Assembly (NCBI GenBank): GCA_016703005.1
Contig: JADJCX010000001.1
Location: 186,001 to 250,000 of the forward strand
Direction: 5' to 3'
Origin: Flavobacteriales bacterium
Lineage (GTDB): Bacteria > Bacteroidota > Bacteroidia > Flavobacteriales_F > PHOS-HE28
DNA length: 64,000 bases
Under the pieces are notes generated by a model. The model saw only the letters and a program-made list of their open reading frames with translations. It ran no database searches and was not told where the DNA came from. Below, piece by piece: positions 1-8,766 of this stretch. Each line of letters begins with the position of its first letter. Within the stretch, counting starts at the first letter, position 1. The position numbers and the translations under genes are program-made.

Positions 1-1148
1 TCGATCCACGCATCCATGGCGTTCTGCTTCTCGTCCGAATCCTTGTAGCGCCAATGTGCGGCATAGCCCATCTCAGCCACTTCGTCCATCCGCTTGCTAC
101 GGATCTGCACTTCCACCCATCGGCCGCCTGGGCTCATTACCGTAGTGTGCAGGCTTTCATAGCCGTTGGCCTTCGGGAGGCTGATCCAATCGCGCAGTCG
201 GTCGGGGTTGGGCTGGTAATAGTCGGTAACAATGGAGTACACTTTCCAACAATCCGCCTTTTCCAACTCAGGCCTGCTGTTCACGATGATCCGGATAGCG
301 AACACGTCGTACACTTCTTCGAAGCTCACGTTCTTCTTCTGCATCTTGTTCCAGATGCTGTGCACGCTTTTGGGCCTTCCCTTGATCTCGTAGCCGAAGC
401 CTTCTTTCTCCAGCGCGGCACCGATGGGCATGGAGAAGCGGCTGATGAAGCGCTTCCGCACGGGCTCGCTCTTCTTCAGTTTGGTGCTGATCTCTTCGAA
501 GATCTCCGGCTCTTTGTACTTCAACGCAAGATCCTCCAGCTCGTTCTTGATGTTGTATAAACCGAGGCGATGGGCCAACGGTGCGTAGAGGAACAGCGTT
601 TCGCTGGCGATCTTCAACTGCTTTTCGCGTGCCATGCTGTCCAGCGTGCGCATGTTGTGCAGGCGATCGGCCAGTTTGATCAGGATCACGCGCACATCCT
701 GCGCCATGCTCAGCAGCACTTTACGGAAGTTCTCCGCTTGCATGCTGCCGGTAACGTTCAGTCCGCTGATCTTGGTGAGGCCATCGATGATCGTGGCTTC
801 GGTGGGGCCGAAGAGTTCCCGCACGTCATCGAGCGTCAGGTCGGTATCCTCAACGGTATCGTGCAACAACGCGCACAGCACACTTGTCGGCCCAAGCCCG
901 ATCTCTTCGGCGCAGATCCGTGCTACAGCGATCGGGTGGTAGATATAAGGCTCGCCGCTCTTACGCCGCTGGTCCTTGTGCGCTTCAAGCGCAATGTTGA
1001 ACGCCTTGCGAATACGCCGCACACCCTCGGGGGTGCGCTCGCCTTTGAGCGAGCGCAACAGGCTGCGGTAGCGGGAGAGGATCTCCTGCTTCTCGCGTTC
1101 AAGATCGATCGCAGGGTCGGTTGCGGGGGCCGGTTCCACTTTGCTCAT
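1..1148 (-). CDS. RelA/SpoT bifunctional (p)ppGpp synthetase/hydrolase, 3' end outside window
   Basis: Stringent-response enzyme that makes and degrades (p)ppGpp. The 382 visible residues start at an ATG (base 1148). An HD hydrolase domain shows His71, the pair HD at 96-97 followed by ED, and Asp162 in LADRLHNMRTL. After it comes the RelA/SpoT synthetase domain, with RPKSVHSIWNKM, the nucleotide-binding KANGYESLHTTV and VQIRSKRMDEVAEMGYAAHW. The intact HD motif points to a bifunctional Rel-type protein rather than a synthetase-only RelA. The TGS and ACT domains would lie beyond the window. A TACTTTG promoter-like element lies a few bases before the start. The gene runs in the same direction as fahA upstream of it. 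Confidence 0.95.
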   Translation of the reverse strand, partial: MSKVEPAPATDPAIDLEREKQEILSRYRSLLRSLKGERTPEGVRRIRKAFNIALEAHKDQRRKSGEPYIYHPIAVARICAEEIGLGPTSVLCALLHDTVEDTDLTLDDVRELFGPTEATIIDGLTKISGLNVTGSMQAENFRKVLLSMAQDVRVILIKLADRLHNMRTLDSMAREKQLKIASETLFLYAPLAHRLGLYNIKNELEDLALKYKEPEIFEEISTKLKKSEPVRKRFISRFSMPIGAALEKEGFGYEIKGRPKSVHSIWNKMQKKNVSFEEVYDVFAIRIIVNSRPELEKADCWKVYSIVTDYYQPNPDRLRDWISLPKANGYESLHTTVMSPGGRWVEVQIRSKRMDEVAEMGYAAHWRYKDSDEKQNAMDAWI

Positions 1149-1152
1149 TCAC

Positions 1153-1161
1153 CACAAAGTA
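1153..1161 (-). promoter_or_regulatory. Putative promoter -7 element of the RelA/SpoT gene
   Basis: On the minus strand the bases read TACTTTGTG, a TAnnTTG form of the Bacteroidota -7 consensus, only four bases before the ATG. The transcript would be nearly leaderless. The match is weaker than at other sites in the window. Confidence 0.35.
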
Positions 1162-1179
1162 ATGCTGCCGCAGTGCGCA

Positions 1180-2469
1180 TCATAACGCCGGTAGCACTTT
1201 GGCCCGCACATCGCCAAAGCCGATACGGACCCCATTGGCTTCGGCATGGCCGCGCATCACTACTGTATCGCCATCCTCGATGAACTTCCGTTCGCCGCCC
1301 CCATCGAGCTTCACCGGCTTCGTTCCTTTCCACGAAAGTTCCAGCATACTGCCATAGCTGTCGGGTGTATCGCCGCTGATGGTGCCGCTTGCCATCAGGT
1401 CGCCGGCATTCACGTTGCAGCCGTTCACAGTATGGTGCGCCAGTTGCTGGGCCATGTTCCAATACAGGTGCTTGAAGTTGCTGCGTGACACCACTGTTTC
1501 GGTGCCCCCGTCCGGAATGATGCCCACTTCCAGTTGGATGTCGAAGTGCTTTTTCCCCTCGTATTGCAGGTAGGGCAGCACCGGCGGGTCCTGCTTCGGC
1601 CCGGCAACACGGAATGGTTCCAGCGCATCGAGCGTAACGACCCAAGGCGAGATGGACGAGGCGAAGTTCTTACCGAGGAACGGGCCCAGCGGAACATATT
1701 CCCATGCTTGGATATCACGCGCGCTCCAATCGTTGAAGAGCACCAGACCGAAGATGTGGTCTTCGGCTTCGTCGGTTGAGATGCGTTCACCGAGCAGCGG
1801 CTTCCCAATGTGGGTAATGAAACCGACCTCCAGTTCGAAATCGAGTTGGCGCGTTGGCCCGAACACCGGGGCGGCATCCGGGTTGGGCTTGAATTGGCCG
1901 CAAGGTCTGTGGAAGTCGACACCGCTTTCGATGATGCTGCTTGCCCGGCCGTGGTAGCCGACCGGCAGGTGCAGCCAGTTCGGCAACAGCGCGTTCGCGG
2001 GGTCGCGGAACATGCAGCCCACGTTGTAGGCATGCTGACGACTGCTGTAGAAGTCGGTGTAATCCCCGATCAGAAAGGGCAACTGCATGTCCACCCGATC
2101 GATGTGGACCAACGCTTCGCTCACCAAGGCGTGGTTGTCACGCAGTTCCCCATTGTCCGTGCGCAGCAGTTCGGAAAGACGTTGACGCACGTAACGGGGT
2201 ATGCGCGGACCAAAGAGTATCAGATCGTTCAATTTCGAATAGGACAGCATTTCCCGATCAAGTTCTTCGAATTCGAGCAGTCCGGCGTCGAAGAGGACGG
2301 AAAGGTCGATGCACATGTCACCGATGCGGGACATGGTTGCGACATCGCCGCCTCCCAGCCGCTCGCCAACGCCGAACGGCAGATTCTGAATGGGGAAGTC
2401 GGAGCCAGCGGGAACATCGACCCAACTGCGCAGTGCGGGATCGTTGGCGGGTATCTTGGTCGTGGACAT
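1180..2469 (-). CDS. fahA: Fumarylacetoacetase
   Basis: Hydrolyses 4-fumarylacetoacetate to fumarate and acetoacetate, the last step of tyrosine/phenylalanine catabolism. The protein is 429 residues from the ATG giving MSTTKIPANDPALRSW, matching the usual ~420. The open frame extends further upstream, but that part is not family-like. Typical sequence includes the N-terminal SH3-like region (LPFGVG), the active-site stretch DYTDFYSSRQHAYNVG, LPVGYHGRASS, and the metal/substrate region DFELEVGF, LFNDWSARDIQAWEY, LGPFLGKNFASSISPWVV and MASGTISG. No other tyrosine-degradation gene is adjacent. The start lies 36 bases from the divergent small membrane-protein gene, so the two share an upstream region. 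Confidence 0.96.
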   Translation of the reverse strand: MSTTKIPANDPALRSWVDVPAGSDFPIQNLPFGVGERLGGGDVATMSRIGDMCIDLSVLFDAGLLEFEELDREMLSYSKLNDLILFGPRIPRYVRQRLSELLRTDNGELRDNHALVSEALVHIDRVDMQLPFLIGDYTDFYSSRQHAYNVGCMFRDPANALLPNWLHLPVGYHGRASSIIESGVDFHRPCGQFKPNPDAAPVFGPTRQLDFELEVGFITHIGKPLLGERISTDEAEDHIFGLVLFNDWSARDIQAWEYVPLGPFLGKNFASSISPWVVTLDALEPFRVAGPKQDPPVLPYLQYEGKKHFDIQLEVGIIPDGGTETVVSRSNFKHLYWNMAQQLAHHTVNGCNVNAGDLMASGTISGDTPDSYGSMLELSWKGTKPVKLDGGGERKFIEDGDTVVMRGHAEANGVRIGFGDVRAKVLPAL

Positions 2470-2505
2470 GGGCCAAAGGTGTTCCATAGAAGTGTTTCTT
2501 GCAGC

Positions 2506-2973
2506 ATGAGCGCCGGACAAGTGCGGACAAAACGATCGGTGATCGCCATCGTTGCTTGCCATATGGCGCTTCTGGCGGCCTGCACACTTCCGGCCGCATG
2601 GGTGCCAACGCGTGTGCGCTACTGGTCGCAAGCCTACTCACGCGTTCTGTTCCACCAGGATTGGCGGCTCTTTGCGCCGGACCCACCGACATGTGGCTGT
2701 GCGATACAAGTGAAAGGATCAAGGGATAGCCACTGGGTGGACCTTGATGCGATACACTCCCATTTTCTCTGGGAACGGATGTGCAGCAATGCCTGTCGGT
2801 ATGCCGAGGTCGGTTTGGCCGCCAACGATAGCATCGTCAAGGCTCCCATTGCATTAACGGTTTCATTGGAACGGATGGCGCAAGGGATCCCTTGCAAAGG
2901 CGCATTGCAGGCGAGAGCGCTGCGCACGGGAGCAAGTCCGGAAGTTGTCGGGATCAAGTTGACCGCGCACTGA
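2506..2973 (+). CDS. Small membrane-anchored protein, partner of the HTTM protein
   Basis: A 155-residue protein of unknown function. It has one N-terminal hydrophobic segment (about residues 12-30) and then an extracytoplasmic-looking region. The phrase FHQDWRLFAPDPP resembles the W-x-x-FAP motif of DUF5819-like proteins often found beside HTTM genes; this family link is from memory and not tested. The stop overlaps the ATG of the next gene (TGATG), which indicates translational coupling. A larger frame beginning near 1810 is antisense to fahA in its first part and was not used. Confidence 0.7.
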   Translation: MSAGQVRTKRSVIAIVACHMALLAACTLPAAWVPTRVRYWSQAYSRVLFHQDWRLFAPDPPTCGCAIQVKGSRDSHWVDLDAIHSHFLWERMCSNACRYAEVGLAANDSIVKAPIALTVSLERMAQGIPCKGALQARALRTGASPEVVGIKLTAH

Positions 2974-3794
2974 TGAAAGAGGTGGCCTGCTTGTTCCGAT
3001 GGGCTTCGTACGGCTGGCTCTTCCTGTACGCATTGTCCGTTCTCTTTCTTGGTGACGACGCTTTTTCTAGCGCGCATGTACCGCTGACCAGCGGCGATGG
3101 TTTTTTGTCTTGGATCGGTCTATTGATCGAGTTGGCCACACCGGTTGTCTGTAAGGTCATCTTGGTTGGGCTGTTGAGCCTCTCAATCGTTATGGCCCGC
3201 GTTCCGCGTTGGTGGCTGGGCATCCTCCTCTGGTTCCTTTTCCGCATCATCACACATCGCATGTGGTTGGCCAGCAACGGGGGCATCCAGTTGATGGAGA
3301 ACATGCTCTTCTGGTCATCGTTCACCCAAGTATCAACCTCAGCGAATGCGCTCATTTCCACCTGGGGCACTTCGGCTTTTTGGATAGCTCGGTTGCAACT
3401 CCTTTTGGCTTATGCCGCAGCAGCCGCGCATAAGTTCATGGGCACTAACTGGCTTAACGGAACCGCGGTTTCCCTCGTGGCTGCGGACGACACGTTCAAG
3501 CTTGGTTGGCTTGCGACTTCTCCTGCGATGTGTACGGTGCTCACCTATGCTACCCTCGCTTTCATGTCGCTCTTTCCAGTGGCCGTTTGGTGGAAGCCAA
3601 CGCGCCGTATCTGGCTTTGTGTCGGTGTTCTTTTTCACCTGAGCACCGCCGTGTTCATGGGTATCCCGCAAATGGCTTTCGCCTTCATCGCATGTTATGC
3701 GCTGTGGTTGGATGAGTCCGAGGCTTTGGCGATCCTCCACCGGATCCAAGGCTGGTTTTCGTGGATCGGGTCACGCGCCCTGCAACCCGTGTGA
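2973..3794 (+). CDS. HTTM-domain integral membrane protein (vitamin K-dependent carboxylase-like)
   Basis: A 273-residue polytopic membrane protein with about six to seven hydrophobic segments. The layout and the stretch YAAAAAHKFMGTNWLNGTAV are typical of bacterial HTTM (horizontally transferred transmembrane) proteins related to gamma-glutamyl carboxylase. The bacterial function is unknown, and the lumenal C-terminal domain of the true carboxylase is absent. It is coupled to the preceding small membrane protein, so the two probably form a complex. Its stop abuts the stop of the convergent Fe-S protein gene with no base between. Confidence 0.8.
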   Translation: MKEVACLFRWASYGWLFLYALSVLFLGDDAFSSAHVPLTSGDGFLSWIGLLIELATPVVCKVILVGLLSLSIVMARVPRWWLGILLWFLFRIITHRMWLASNGGIQLMENMLFWSSFTQVSTSANALISTWGTSAFWIARLQLLLAYAAAAAHKFMGTNWLNGTAVSLVAADDTFKLGWLATSPAMCTVLTYATLAFMSLFPVAVWWKPTRRIWLCVGVLFHLSTAVFMGIPQMAFAFIACYALWLDESEALAILHRIQGWFSWIGSRALQPV

Positions 3795-4808
3795 TCATTC
3801 GTCCGCTGGCTTCGATTTCTTCGGGCCTTCGATGGTGCTCGTCACCCTGTCGAACTGGTGACGCGTATCGGTGGGAACGGCTGTTGCTTCCGGCGGAGGC
3901 GCGTGCATCACCACTTCGGGGAACAACTTGGTCGCAACCACTGGATCACCGGGTTGCGGAAAGTCACGCGCCCATTCTTTGTGGTTGTACACGCACACCG
4001 GCAAGCATATGCTGCAGTAGTTGTGCGTGGCGAAGTAGGGGAAGCACTTGCCAGTGTCGATCTGATAACGGTCGTTGCCCAAATGATCCTTGCCTGCCAC
4101 GGGGTTGCGATGGTCGGGTATCGCCTTGGCCGGGCAGTAGATGCGGCACGCTTTGCAACTATCGCAGAACGCTGCGATGCCAGCGTCGATCGGACGATCC
4201 ACGGCCATGGGGATGGACGTGATGACACTACCCATGCGGAACAGCGGACCCAGCTCCGGATGTATGATGGACCCATGACGTCCCAGTTCGCCGAAGCCCG
4301 CCTTCAGTCCGATGGGGATGTGCAACAGATCACTGTCGCCGATGGGGTGTTCCACCGCGCAGGTATAGCCGAGCGAGCGGATCCAAGCCGCGAGCTGGAT
4401 CACGGTTTCCCCCAAGGTCCAATAGATCCGGAGGCACTCAACCGCGCTGGCGTGCGAAGGCACCACTTGGAATTCCGTCCACCGCATGCGCTGACCAACG
4501 GCAATAGCGTGCGACTCGTTCACGGAACGGCCACGATAGATGTCGCTCGGTTCGATCAAACAAACACCCACGATGTCCGCACCGAATTCCTTCGCCTTGC
4601 TTTTCACTGCGGCGCTGGCTTCTTCCGCCGTTGCGAAGACATGGCGCTCTGGCGCGATGGGTCCATTGAAGCGCTTGTATTGATCTTCGTGGATCGCCTT
4701 CAAGTACTCGTTGACTTCTGCGATGCTGATGGACCGGCCGCCCACGGACGCGTACCAATGATCCCATGAGAAAGCCGGTGGGGACGCGCCGTCAGCGTGC
4801 ATCAACAT
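3795..4808 (-). CDS. Reductive-dehalogenase/QueG-like 4Fe-4S protein
   Basis: A 337-residue cytoplasmic protein with two ferredoxin-type cluster motifs: Cys215, 218, 221, 225 (CDSCKACRIYCP) and Cys255, 265, 268, 272 (CFPYFATHNYCSICLPVC). The preceding region (AAWIRSLGYTCAVEHPIG, GLKAGFGELGRHGSIIHPE) resembles the corrinoid-binding and Fe-S core of reductive dehalogenase and epoxyqueuosine reductase relatives. There is no Tat signal and no membrane-anchor gene nearby, unlike respiratory dehalogenases. The role is unknown; it may be a corrinoid-dependent reductase. A second ATG lies six bases downstream. It converges with the HTTM gene. Confidence 0.75.
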   Translation of the reverse strand: MLMHADGASPPAFSWDHWYASVGGRSISIAEVNEYLKAIHEDQYKRFNGPIAPERHVFATAEEASAAVKSKAKEFGADIVGVCLIEPSDIYRGRSVNESHAIAVGQRMRWTEFQVVPSHASAVECLRIYWTLGETVIQLAAWIRSLGYTCAVEHPIGDSDLLHIPIGLKAGFGELGRHGSIIHPELGPLFRMGSVITSIPMAVDRPIDAGIAAFCDSCKACRIYCPAKAIPDHRNPVAGKDHLGNDRYQIDTGKCFPYFATHNYCSICLPVCVYNHKEWARDFPQPGDPVVATKLFPEVVMHAPPPEATAVPTDTRHQFDRVTSTIEGPKKSKPADE

Positions 4809-4872
4809 GCCGCCAAGCTATACGTGCAGGCATCTTCACACGAACGTCATGGATAGCCCCTATCCTTGTTCA

Positions 4873-5556
4873 ATGTCGAAGCCAAGGATCCCGGTACGAA
4901 TGGCGGTGTTCGTTCTGCTCATTTCGTTGTGTGCGTGCGTCATACGGCACCCGCAGAAGTATTACGCCGCAGCGCAGGAGAAGAAGCCATATGACGCGGT
5001 GATCGTCCCTGGGGGTTCCGTTCAACGGCGTGTCGTGGGACAGCACCATGAAGTTGCGTGTGCACTGGGCCGTGCATTTGTTCAAAGAGGGTGTTGCGCG
5101 CAACATCATATTCAGTGGGGGAGCGGTGTACACACCATACGTTGAAGCGGAGATCATGAGTTTGTATGCACAGGAGCTGGGCGTGCCAGCGAAGCATTGT
5201 TTCCTGGATCCGATAGCGGAGCACAGCACGGAGAACATTTTTATGGTTGGAAGAAGGGACGTGAGCTGGGCTTCACCCGGATTGCACTTGCAACGGATGT
5301 ATTCCAGAGCAAGATGACCAAGTCGTTCGGCAAGAAAATGCGCCGCAGGCTCGGGGCTCAAGTGGATATGATACCCGTGGTGTGGGACACGCGCAGCGGT
5401 AACCTCGGGCTTTCAACACCGACCATAGACCCAGGCACCGCGCGGGTGGACAGTTTTGTTTCCATTCTGGAACGCGAAAGCTTTTGGAAGCGCCTCGGCG
5501 GCACTATGGGCAAGCAGGTGGATTGGGATGCCCCAGTGGTGAAACCGGGTAACTGA
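4873..5556 (+). pseudogene. YdcF/DUF218-like envelope protein, split by two compensating frameshifts
   Basis: ElyC/SanA/YdcF-type protein (DUF218), a family linked to envelope biology with no settled reaction. The start MSKPRIPVRM leads into a lipoprotein-like signal (LISLCAC). The core reads YDAVIVPG, then continues in the next frame as SWDSTMKLRVHWAVHLFKEG and IIFSGGAVYTPYVEAEIMSL, and returns to the first frame for GWKKGRELGFTRIALATDVF. The first break is an extra G in the run 5011-5015; the second is a missing T in the run 5238-5242. Correcting both gives one continuous protein of about 227 residues, so sequencing error is more likely than decay. Confidence 0.75.
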
Positions 5557-5557
5557 T

Positions 5558-6393
5558 CTACTTGTGCAGTCGGAACTGCGCCCCAATGGTAACGTTCCAC
5601 TGGGTGTACCAGAAATGCTGGCTTGCACGATCGGTATCATCGCCGGTGGTGAGAACATCCAAGAGATCGATGTAGCCGCCCCGCAACGTGGTGCGGAGGA
5701 ACAACACCTTGAACAAGGTGAGGTGCAGCCCCGCTTGCGCACCCGCGCCCCAACCTGCGATGTGAAAGCGGTTGTTCATTCCCTCACCATACAAGCGCAC
5801 ATCGGTGCGGGGGACGACCATACCGGCATGCGCACCCATGAACGCGTCGAGGGCAAAGCGATCGGTTGAACTGTGCCACAAGCGGTCGTAATGATCGGCG
5901 TCGAAGCTGATCAGGTTCAAGCCGTCGGTGTGCTCGTACTGGAGGAAGTCGGGGGTGATCGTCACTTGTTGAGTGCCGTTCAGGCCGCCTGTTTCGCCTG
6001 TACCGGTTTCGCGCGCGTATCCATCGGCGCGGACATCCTGGTACTGGTCCACTACATACTTCATGTGGTCCATACCAAGGGAAAGACTCCACCGATCCCT
6101 GAAGAAATGGCCGATGCGGTAGTTGTATTGCGGGATCCAAATGGTGGAAGGGGAGAAGTAGGTTTTGGCATCAAAGCCCACCGGCCGTCATGCGCACGTA
6201 CATCACGCAGCGTGAAGTCATGGTCATCGCCTTCGAACCGGATGTCGCTGTTCGTGAACCACGAACGGTTGTATCCCCAATAGAGAAACCATTGGCCTTT
6301 CGCCGACGCCTTGTGGCGAGTGGGTACATCCTGCGCGCGCAAAGCAACGGGCATCAGCAGCAGGACGAACGCCAGACAACGCAAGATCACCAT
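5558..6393 (-). pseudogene. Outer-membrane beta-barrel protein, one frameshift
   Basis: A predicted secreted outer-membrane barrel of about 278 residues. The start (MVILRCLAFVLLL) gives a signal peptide ending near ALRAQD. Then follow strands such as GQWFLYWGYNRSW and, in another frame, GFDAKTYFSPSTIWIPQYN, LGMDHMKYVVDQYQD and a C-terminal NVTIGAQFRL typical of a last barrel strand. The frame changes near 6186-6188, where one missing base would restore DRPVGFDAKT. The start overlaps the end of glyA by seven bases, so it is probably the last gene of that unit. The function is unknown. It converges with the YdcF-like gene. Confidence 0.7.
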
Positions 6394-7694
6394 GCGTAGA
6401 GCGGGCGCAGGCGCATCATGCCGCCCACTTGGAAGCGAACGCGGTCCAGTTCCGCTGTGTTGCCGGCGTTCATCAAGGCCGTGTCGATCATCTGCGCCAC
6501 TTGGGCGCATTCGTTCTCTTTCAACCCGCGCGACGTAACTGCAGGCGTACCGATGCGGATACCACTGGTAACGAACGGGCTCTGCGTATCGAACGGCACC
6601 ATGTTCTTGTTCACCGTGATACCCGCCGTGCCCAGCGCGAGTTCAGCCTCTTTGCCGGTGATGTCCTTGTTGCGCAGGTCGATCAACATGCAGTGGTTGT
6701 CCGTTCCACCGCTCACGATATCGTAGCCTTTGGCGGTGAGTGCTTTGGCCAAGGCCTTTGCGTTCGCGATCACCTGCTTGCCGTAGGTGGTGAAAGAAGG
6801 ATCCAGCGCTTCGCCGAAGGCAACAGCCTTCGCGGCGATCACATGTTCCAACGGGCCGCCTTGTGTACCCGGGAACACTGCGCCATCGAGTATCGCGCTC
6901 ATCTTCCGCACTTCGCCCTTCGGCGTTTTCAGGCCCCAAGGGTTTTCGAAGTCACGGCCCATCATGATCAAACCGCCGCGCGGTCCGCGCAGGGTTTTGT
7001 GGGTGGTAGTAGTAACGATATGGCAGTGGGGCAGTGGATCGTTCAGCAGTCTGGCAGCGATCAGCCCTGCGGGGTGGCTTACATCGGCCAATAGGAGCGC
7101 ACCAACTTCGTCGGCGATCGCTCGGAAACGTGCATAATCCCAGTCGCGGCTGTATGCACTCGCACCGCAGATGATGAGCTTGGGTTTCTCGCGGTGCGCT
7201 GTTTCAGCAACAACGTCCATATCAACGCGACCGGTCTCCTTGCTAACACCATAGAACGTGGCGCGGTATAGCTTGCCGCTGAAATTCACCGGGCTGCCAT
7301 GCGTCAGGTGACCGCCGTGGCTCAGGTCGAAGCCGAGGATCGTGTCGCCCGGCTTCAGGCAGCCGAGCATCACACTGGCGTTGGCTTGCGCCCCACTATG
7401 CGGTTGCACATTGGCCCATACCGCACCGAAGAGCTTCTTCACCCGGTCGATGGCGAGGTTCTCCACCTCATCAACGAATTCGCACCCACCGTAGTAGCGC
7501 TTGCCTGGAAGCCCTTCAGCGTACTTGTTCGTGAGCACGCTGCCCATTGCGGCCATCACTTGTTCGCTCACGTAGTTCTCGCTGGCGATCAGCTCAAGGC
7601 CGTTCGTTTGGCGGATGCGTTCGCGCTCAATAAGGTCGAAGATGGGAGCATCGCGATGTGCGACCGGGGTGCTGGCGGTGGTGGTCTCTTCCAT
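6387..7694 (-). CDS. glyA: Serine hydroxymethyltransferase
   Basis: PLP enzyme that interconverts serine and glycine with tetrahydrofolate, supplying one-carbon units. The protein is 435 residues from the ATG giving MEETTTASTP. Family blocks include NGLELIASENYVS, TNKYAEGLPGKRYYGG, NVQPHSGAQAN and the PLP-lysine motif TTTHKTLRGPRGG with Lys233. The open frame continues upstream over the exosortase-associated gene, but that part is spurious; a promoter element seven bases before the chosen ATG supports the shorter start. The gene lies 38 bases downstream of the XrtX-associated membrane gene. Confidence 0.97.
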   Translation of the reverse strand: MEETTTASTPVAHRDAPIFDLIERERIRQTNGLELIASENYVSEQVMAAMGSVLTNKYAEGLPGKRYYGGCEFVDEVENLAIDRVKKLFGAVWANVQPHSGAQANASVMLGCLKPGDTILGFDLSHGGHLTHGSPVNFSGKLYRATFYGVSKETGRVDMDVVAETAHREKPKLIICGASAYSRDWDYARFRAIADEVGALLLADVSHPAGLIAARLLNDPLPHCHIVTTTTHKTLRGPRGGLIMMGRDFENPWGLKTPKGEVRKMSAILDGAVFPGTQGGPLEHVIAAKAVAFGEALDPSFTTYGKQVIANAKALAKALTAKGYDIVSGGTDNHCMLIDLRNKDITGKEAELALGTAGITVNKNMVPFDTQSPFVTSGIRIGTPAVTSRGLKENECAQVAQMIDTALMNAGNTAELDRVRFQVGGMMRLRPLYAW

Positions 7695-7700
7695 GGTGGG

Positions 7701-7709
7701 CCGAAGGTA
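7701..7709 (-). promoter_or_regulatory. Putative promoter -7 element of glyA
   Basis: Reads TACCTTCGG on the minus strand, matching the TAnnTT[C/T]G element seen repeatedly in this window, six bases before the glyA ATG. It implies glyA can be transcribed separately from the exosortase unit. Confidence 0.55.
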
Positions 7710-7732
7710 GATGTGCCCGCGATCCCCGGCCA

Positions 7733-8188
7733 TCACTTGGCGCTGGCCCGCCCCAAGGCGTTCGCTGCGAGCAAGACCAGCAGAACCACAGGGTACTGTA
7801 ACATGTGTAAGAGCTTTACCGCGACATCCGCTAACGGGGGCAACCAGGCCGAGAGCAGATGGAGCAATAGCGCGAGGCCTGCTACCCCGAAGACCGCAAC
7901 AACGATGTATCGGGCGTGGCGGGAATGACCGAAAAGTAGCCTGGCCATCCACACAGCCAAGGTTGTGAGGAGAACGACATACCCAACGGCGAATGTCCAC
8001 TTGAGCACCTCCAAACGCTGCAGATCCCAGCCGAGCGTCCACGTCTTGAAGGTCGAATCGGCGTAGGAGTATTCAGTCCCTCGGCCAACATGGTCGATCT
8101 GGTAGTTGAGATTCACGAACAGATATTCCCGCAAGGCGCCCGAGCCGATGGCAACGACAAGGATCGAGATGATGGCGAACCTGCGCAT
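7733..8188 (-). CDS. Exosortase-associated membrane protein (XrtX-associated type)
   Basis: A 151-residue membrane protein with about four hydrophobic segments: an N-terminal helix (about residues 4-20), then helices near 63-86, 93-115 and 126-146. The loop after the first helix contains LREYLFVNLNYQIDHV. It lies five bases downstream of the exosortase gene. Small membrane proteins in this position accompany Bacteroidota exosortases, so the call rests mainly on context, size and topology. The biochemical role is unknown. Confidence 0.7.
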   Translation of the reverse strand: MRRFAIISILVVAIGSGALREYLFVNLNYQIDHVGRGTEYSYADSTFKTWTLGWDLQRLEVLKWTFAVGYVVLLTTLAVWMARLLFGHSRHARYIVVAVFGVAGLALLLHLLSAWLPPLADVAVKLLHMLQYPVVLLVLLAANALGRASAK

Positions 8189-8193
8189 GGGTC

Positions 8194-8766
8194 CTAGCCA
8201 TTTAACGAACCGGCGCCGGACGCACGCCGGGAGCTATCGTTGAAAAGCTTAACCCACCACCACCAAAGCAGGAAGACGCAACCATATACCACGATATAGA
8301 ACGTGTAGTCATGGTTGAAGGTGAGCCAATTGTAATTGTAGGTAACGATGATGCTCAGGGCTGAAACGCGCACGGCGTTGATCGCATGCACGACCAGGAG
8401 GCCCAACGGGGCGAACCATAGCCGATGTTTCCAAAGGCCGGGGTAAGCAATGATGAAGATCACGTATACCGCCATGACCATGACGCCATTGCACGGATCA
8501 CCGATCCAGAGCGGGGTGCCTCCTTGCACGCCGATCGTGCGATAGTTGTCCGGATCCGGTTCCGGCAACAATTCGTAGCCGAAAGTTTGAAGTATGCCAC
8601 CGGCCCAACGGATCAGGCTGTCGATAACGGCCTTGTCCAACATGGTATGCGGGTGCAACACCAGATAGTAAAGCAGCAACCAACCGACAAAAAGTGAGAA
8701 ACCAAGAAGGAGGAAGCGTAGGAGCGGGTCCTTCTTCACCACCGACAAGGTGGGAAGCGACGGCAT
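8194..8766 (-). CDS. Exosortase, XrtX-like, of the PID-CTERM system
   Basis: Membrane cysteine transpeptidase that recognises short C-terminal sorting tripartite signals. The protein is 190 residues with several helices. The exosortase triad is visible: Cys92 in GDPCNGVMVM, Arg133 in HAINAVRVSALS and His152 in FNHDYTFYIVVYG. The start at base 8766 (MPSLPTLSVV) was chosen because it overlaps the stop of the substrate gene by one base. The neighbours are a PID-CTERM substrate upstream and the associated membrane protein downstream. The family name XrtX is inferred from the PID signal next door. Confidence 0.88.
   Translation of the reverse strand: MPSLPTLSVVKKDPLLRFLLLGFSLFVGWLLLYYLVLHPHTMLDKAVIDSLIRWAGGILQTFGYELLPEPDPDNYRTIGVQGGTPLWIGDPCNGVMVMAVYVIFIIAYPGLWKHRLWFAPLGLLVVHAINAVRVSALSIIVTYNYNWLTFNHDYTFYIVVYGCVFLLWWWWVKLFNDSSRRASGAGSLNG

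Noticed and set aside
1810..2505. Upstream extension of the small membrane-protein frame
   Set aside because: It is antisense to fumarylacetoacetase; the true start is the ATG at 2506, just before the hydrophobic segment.
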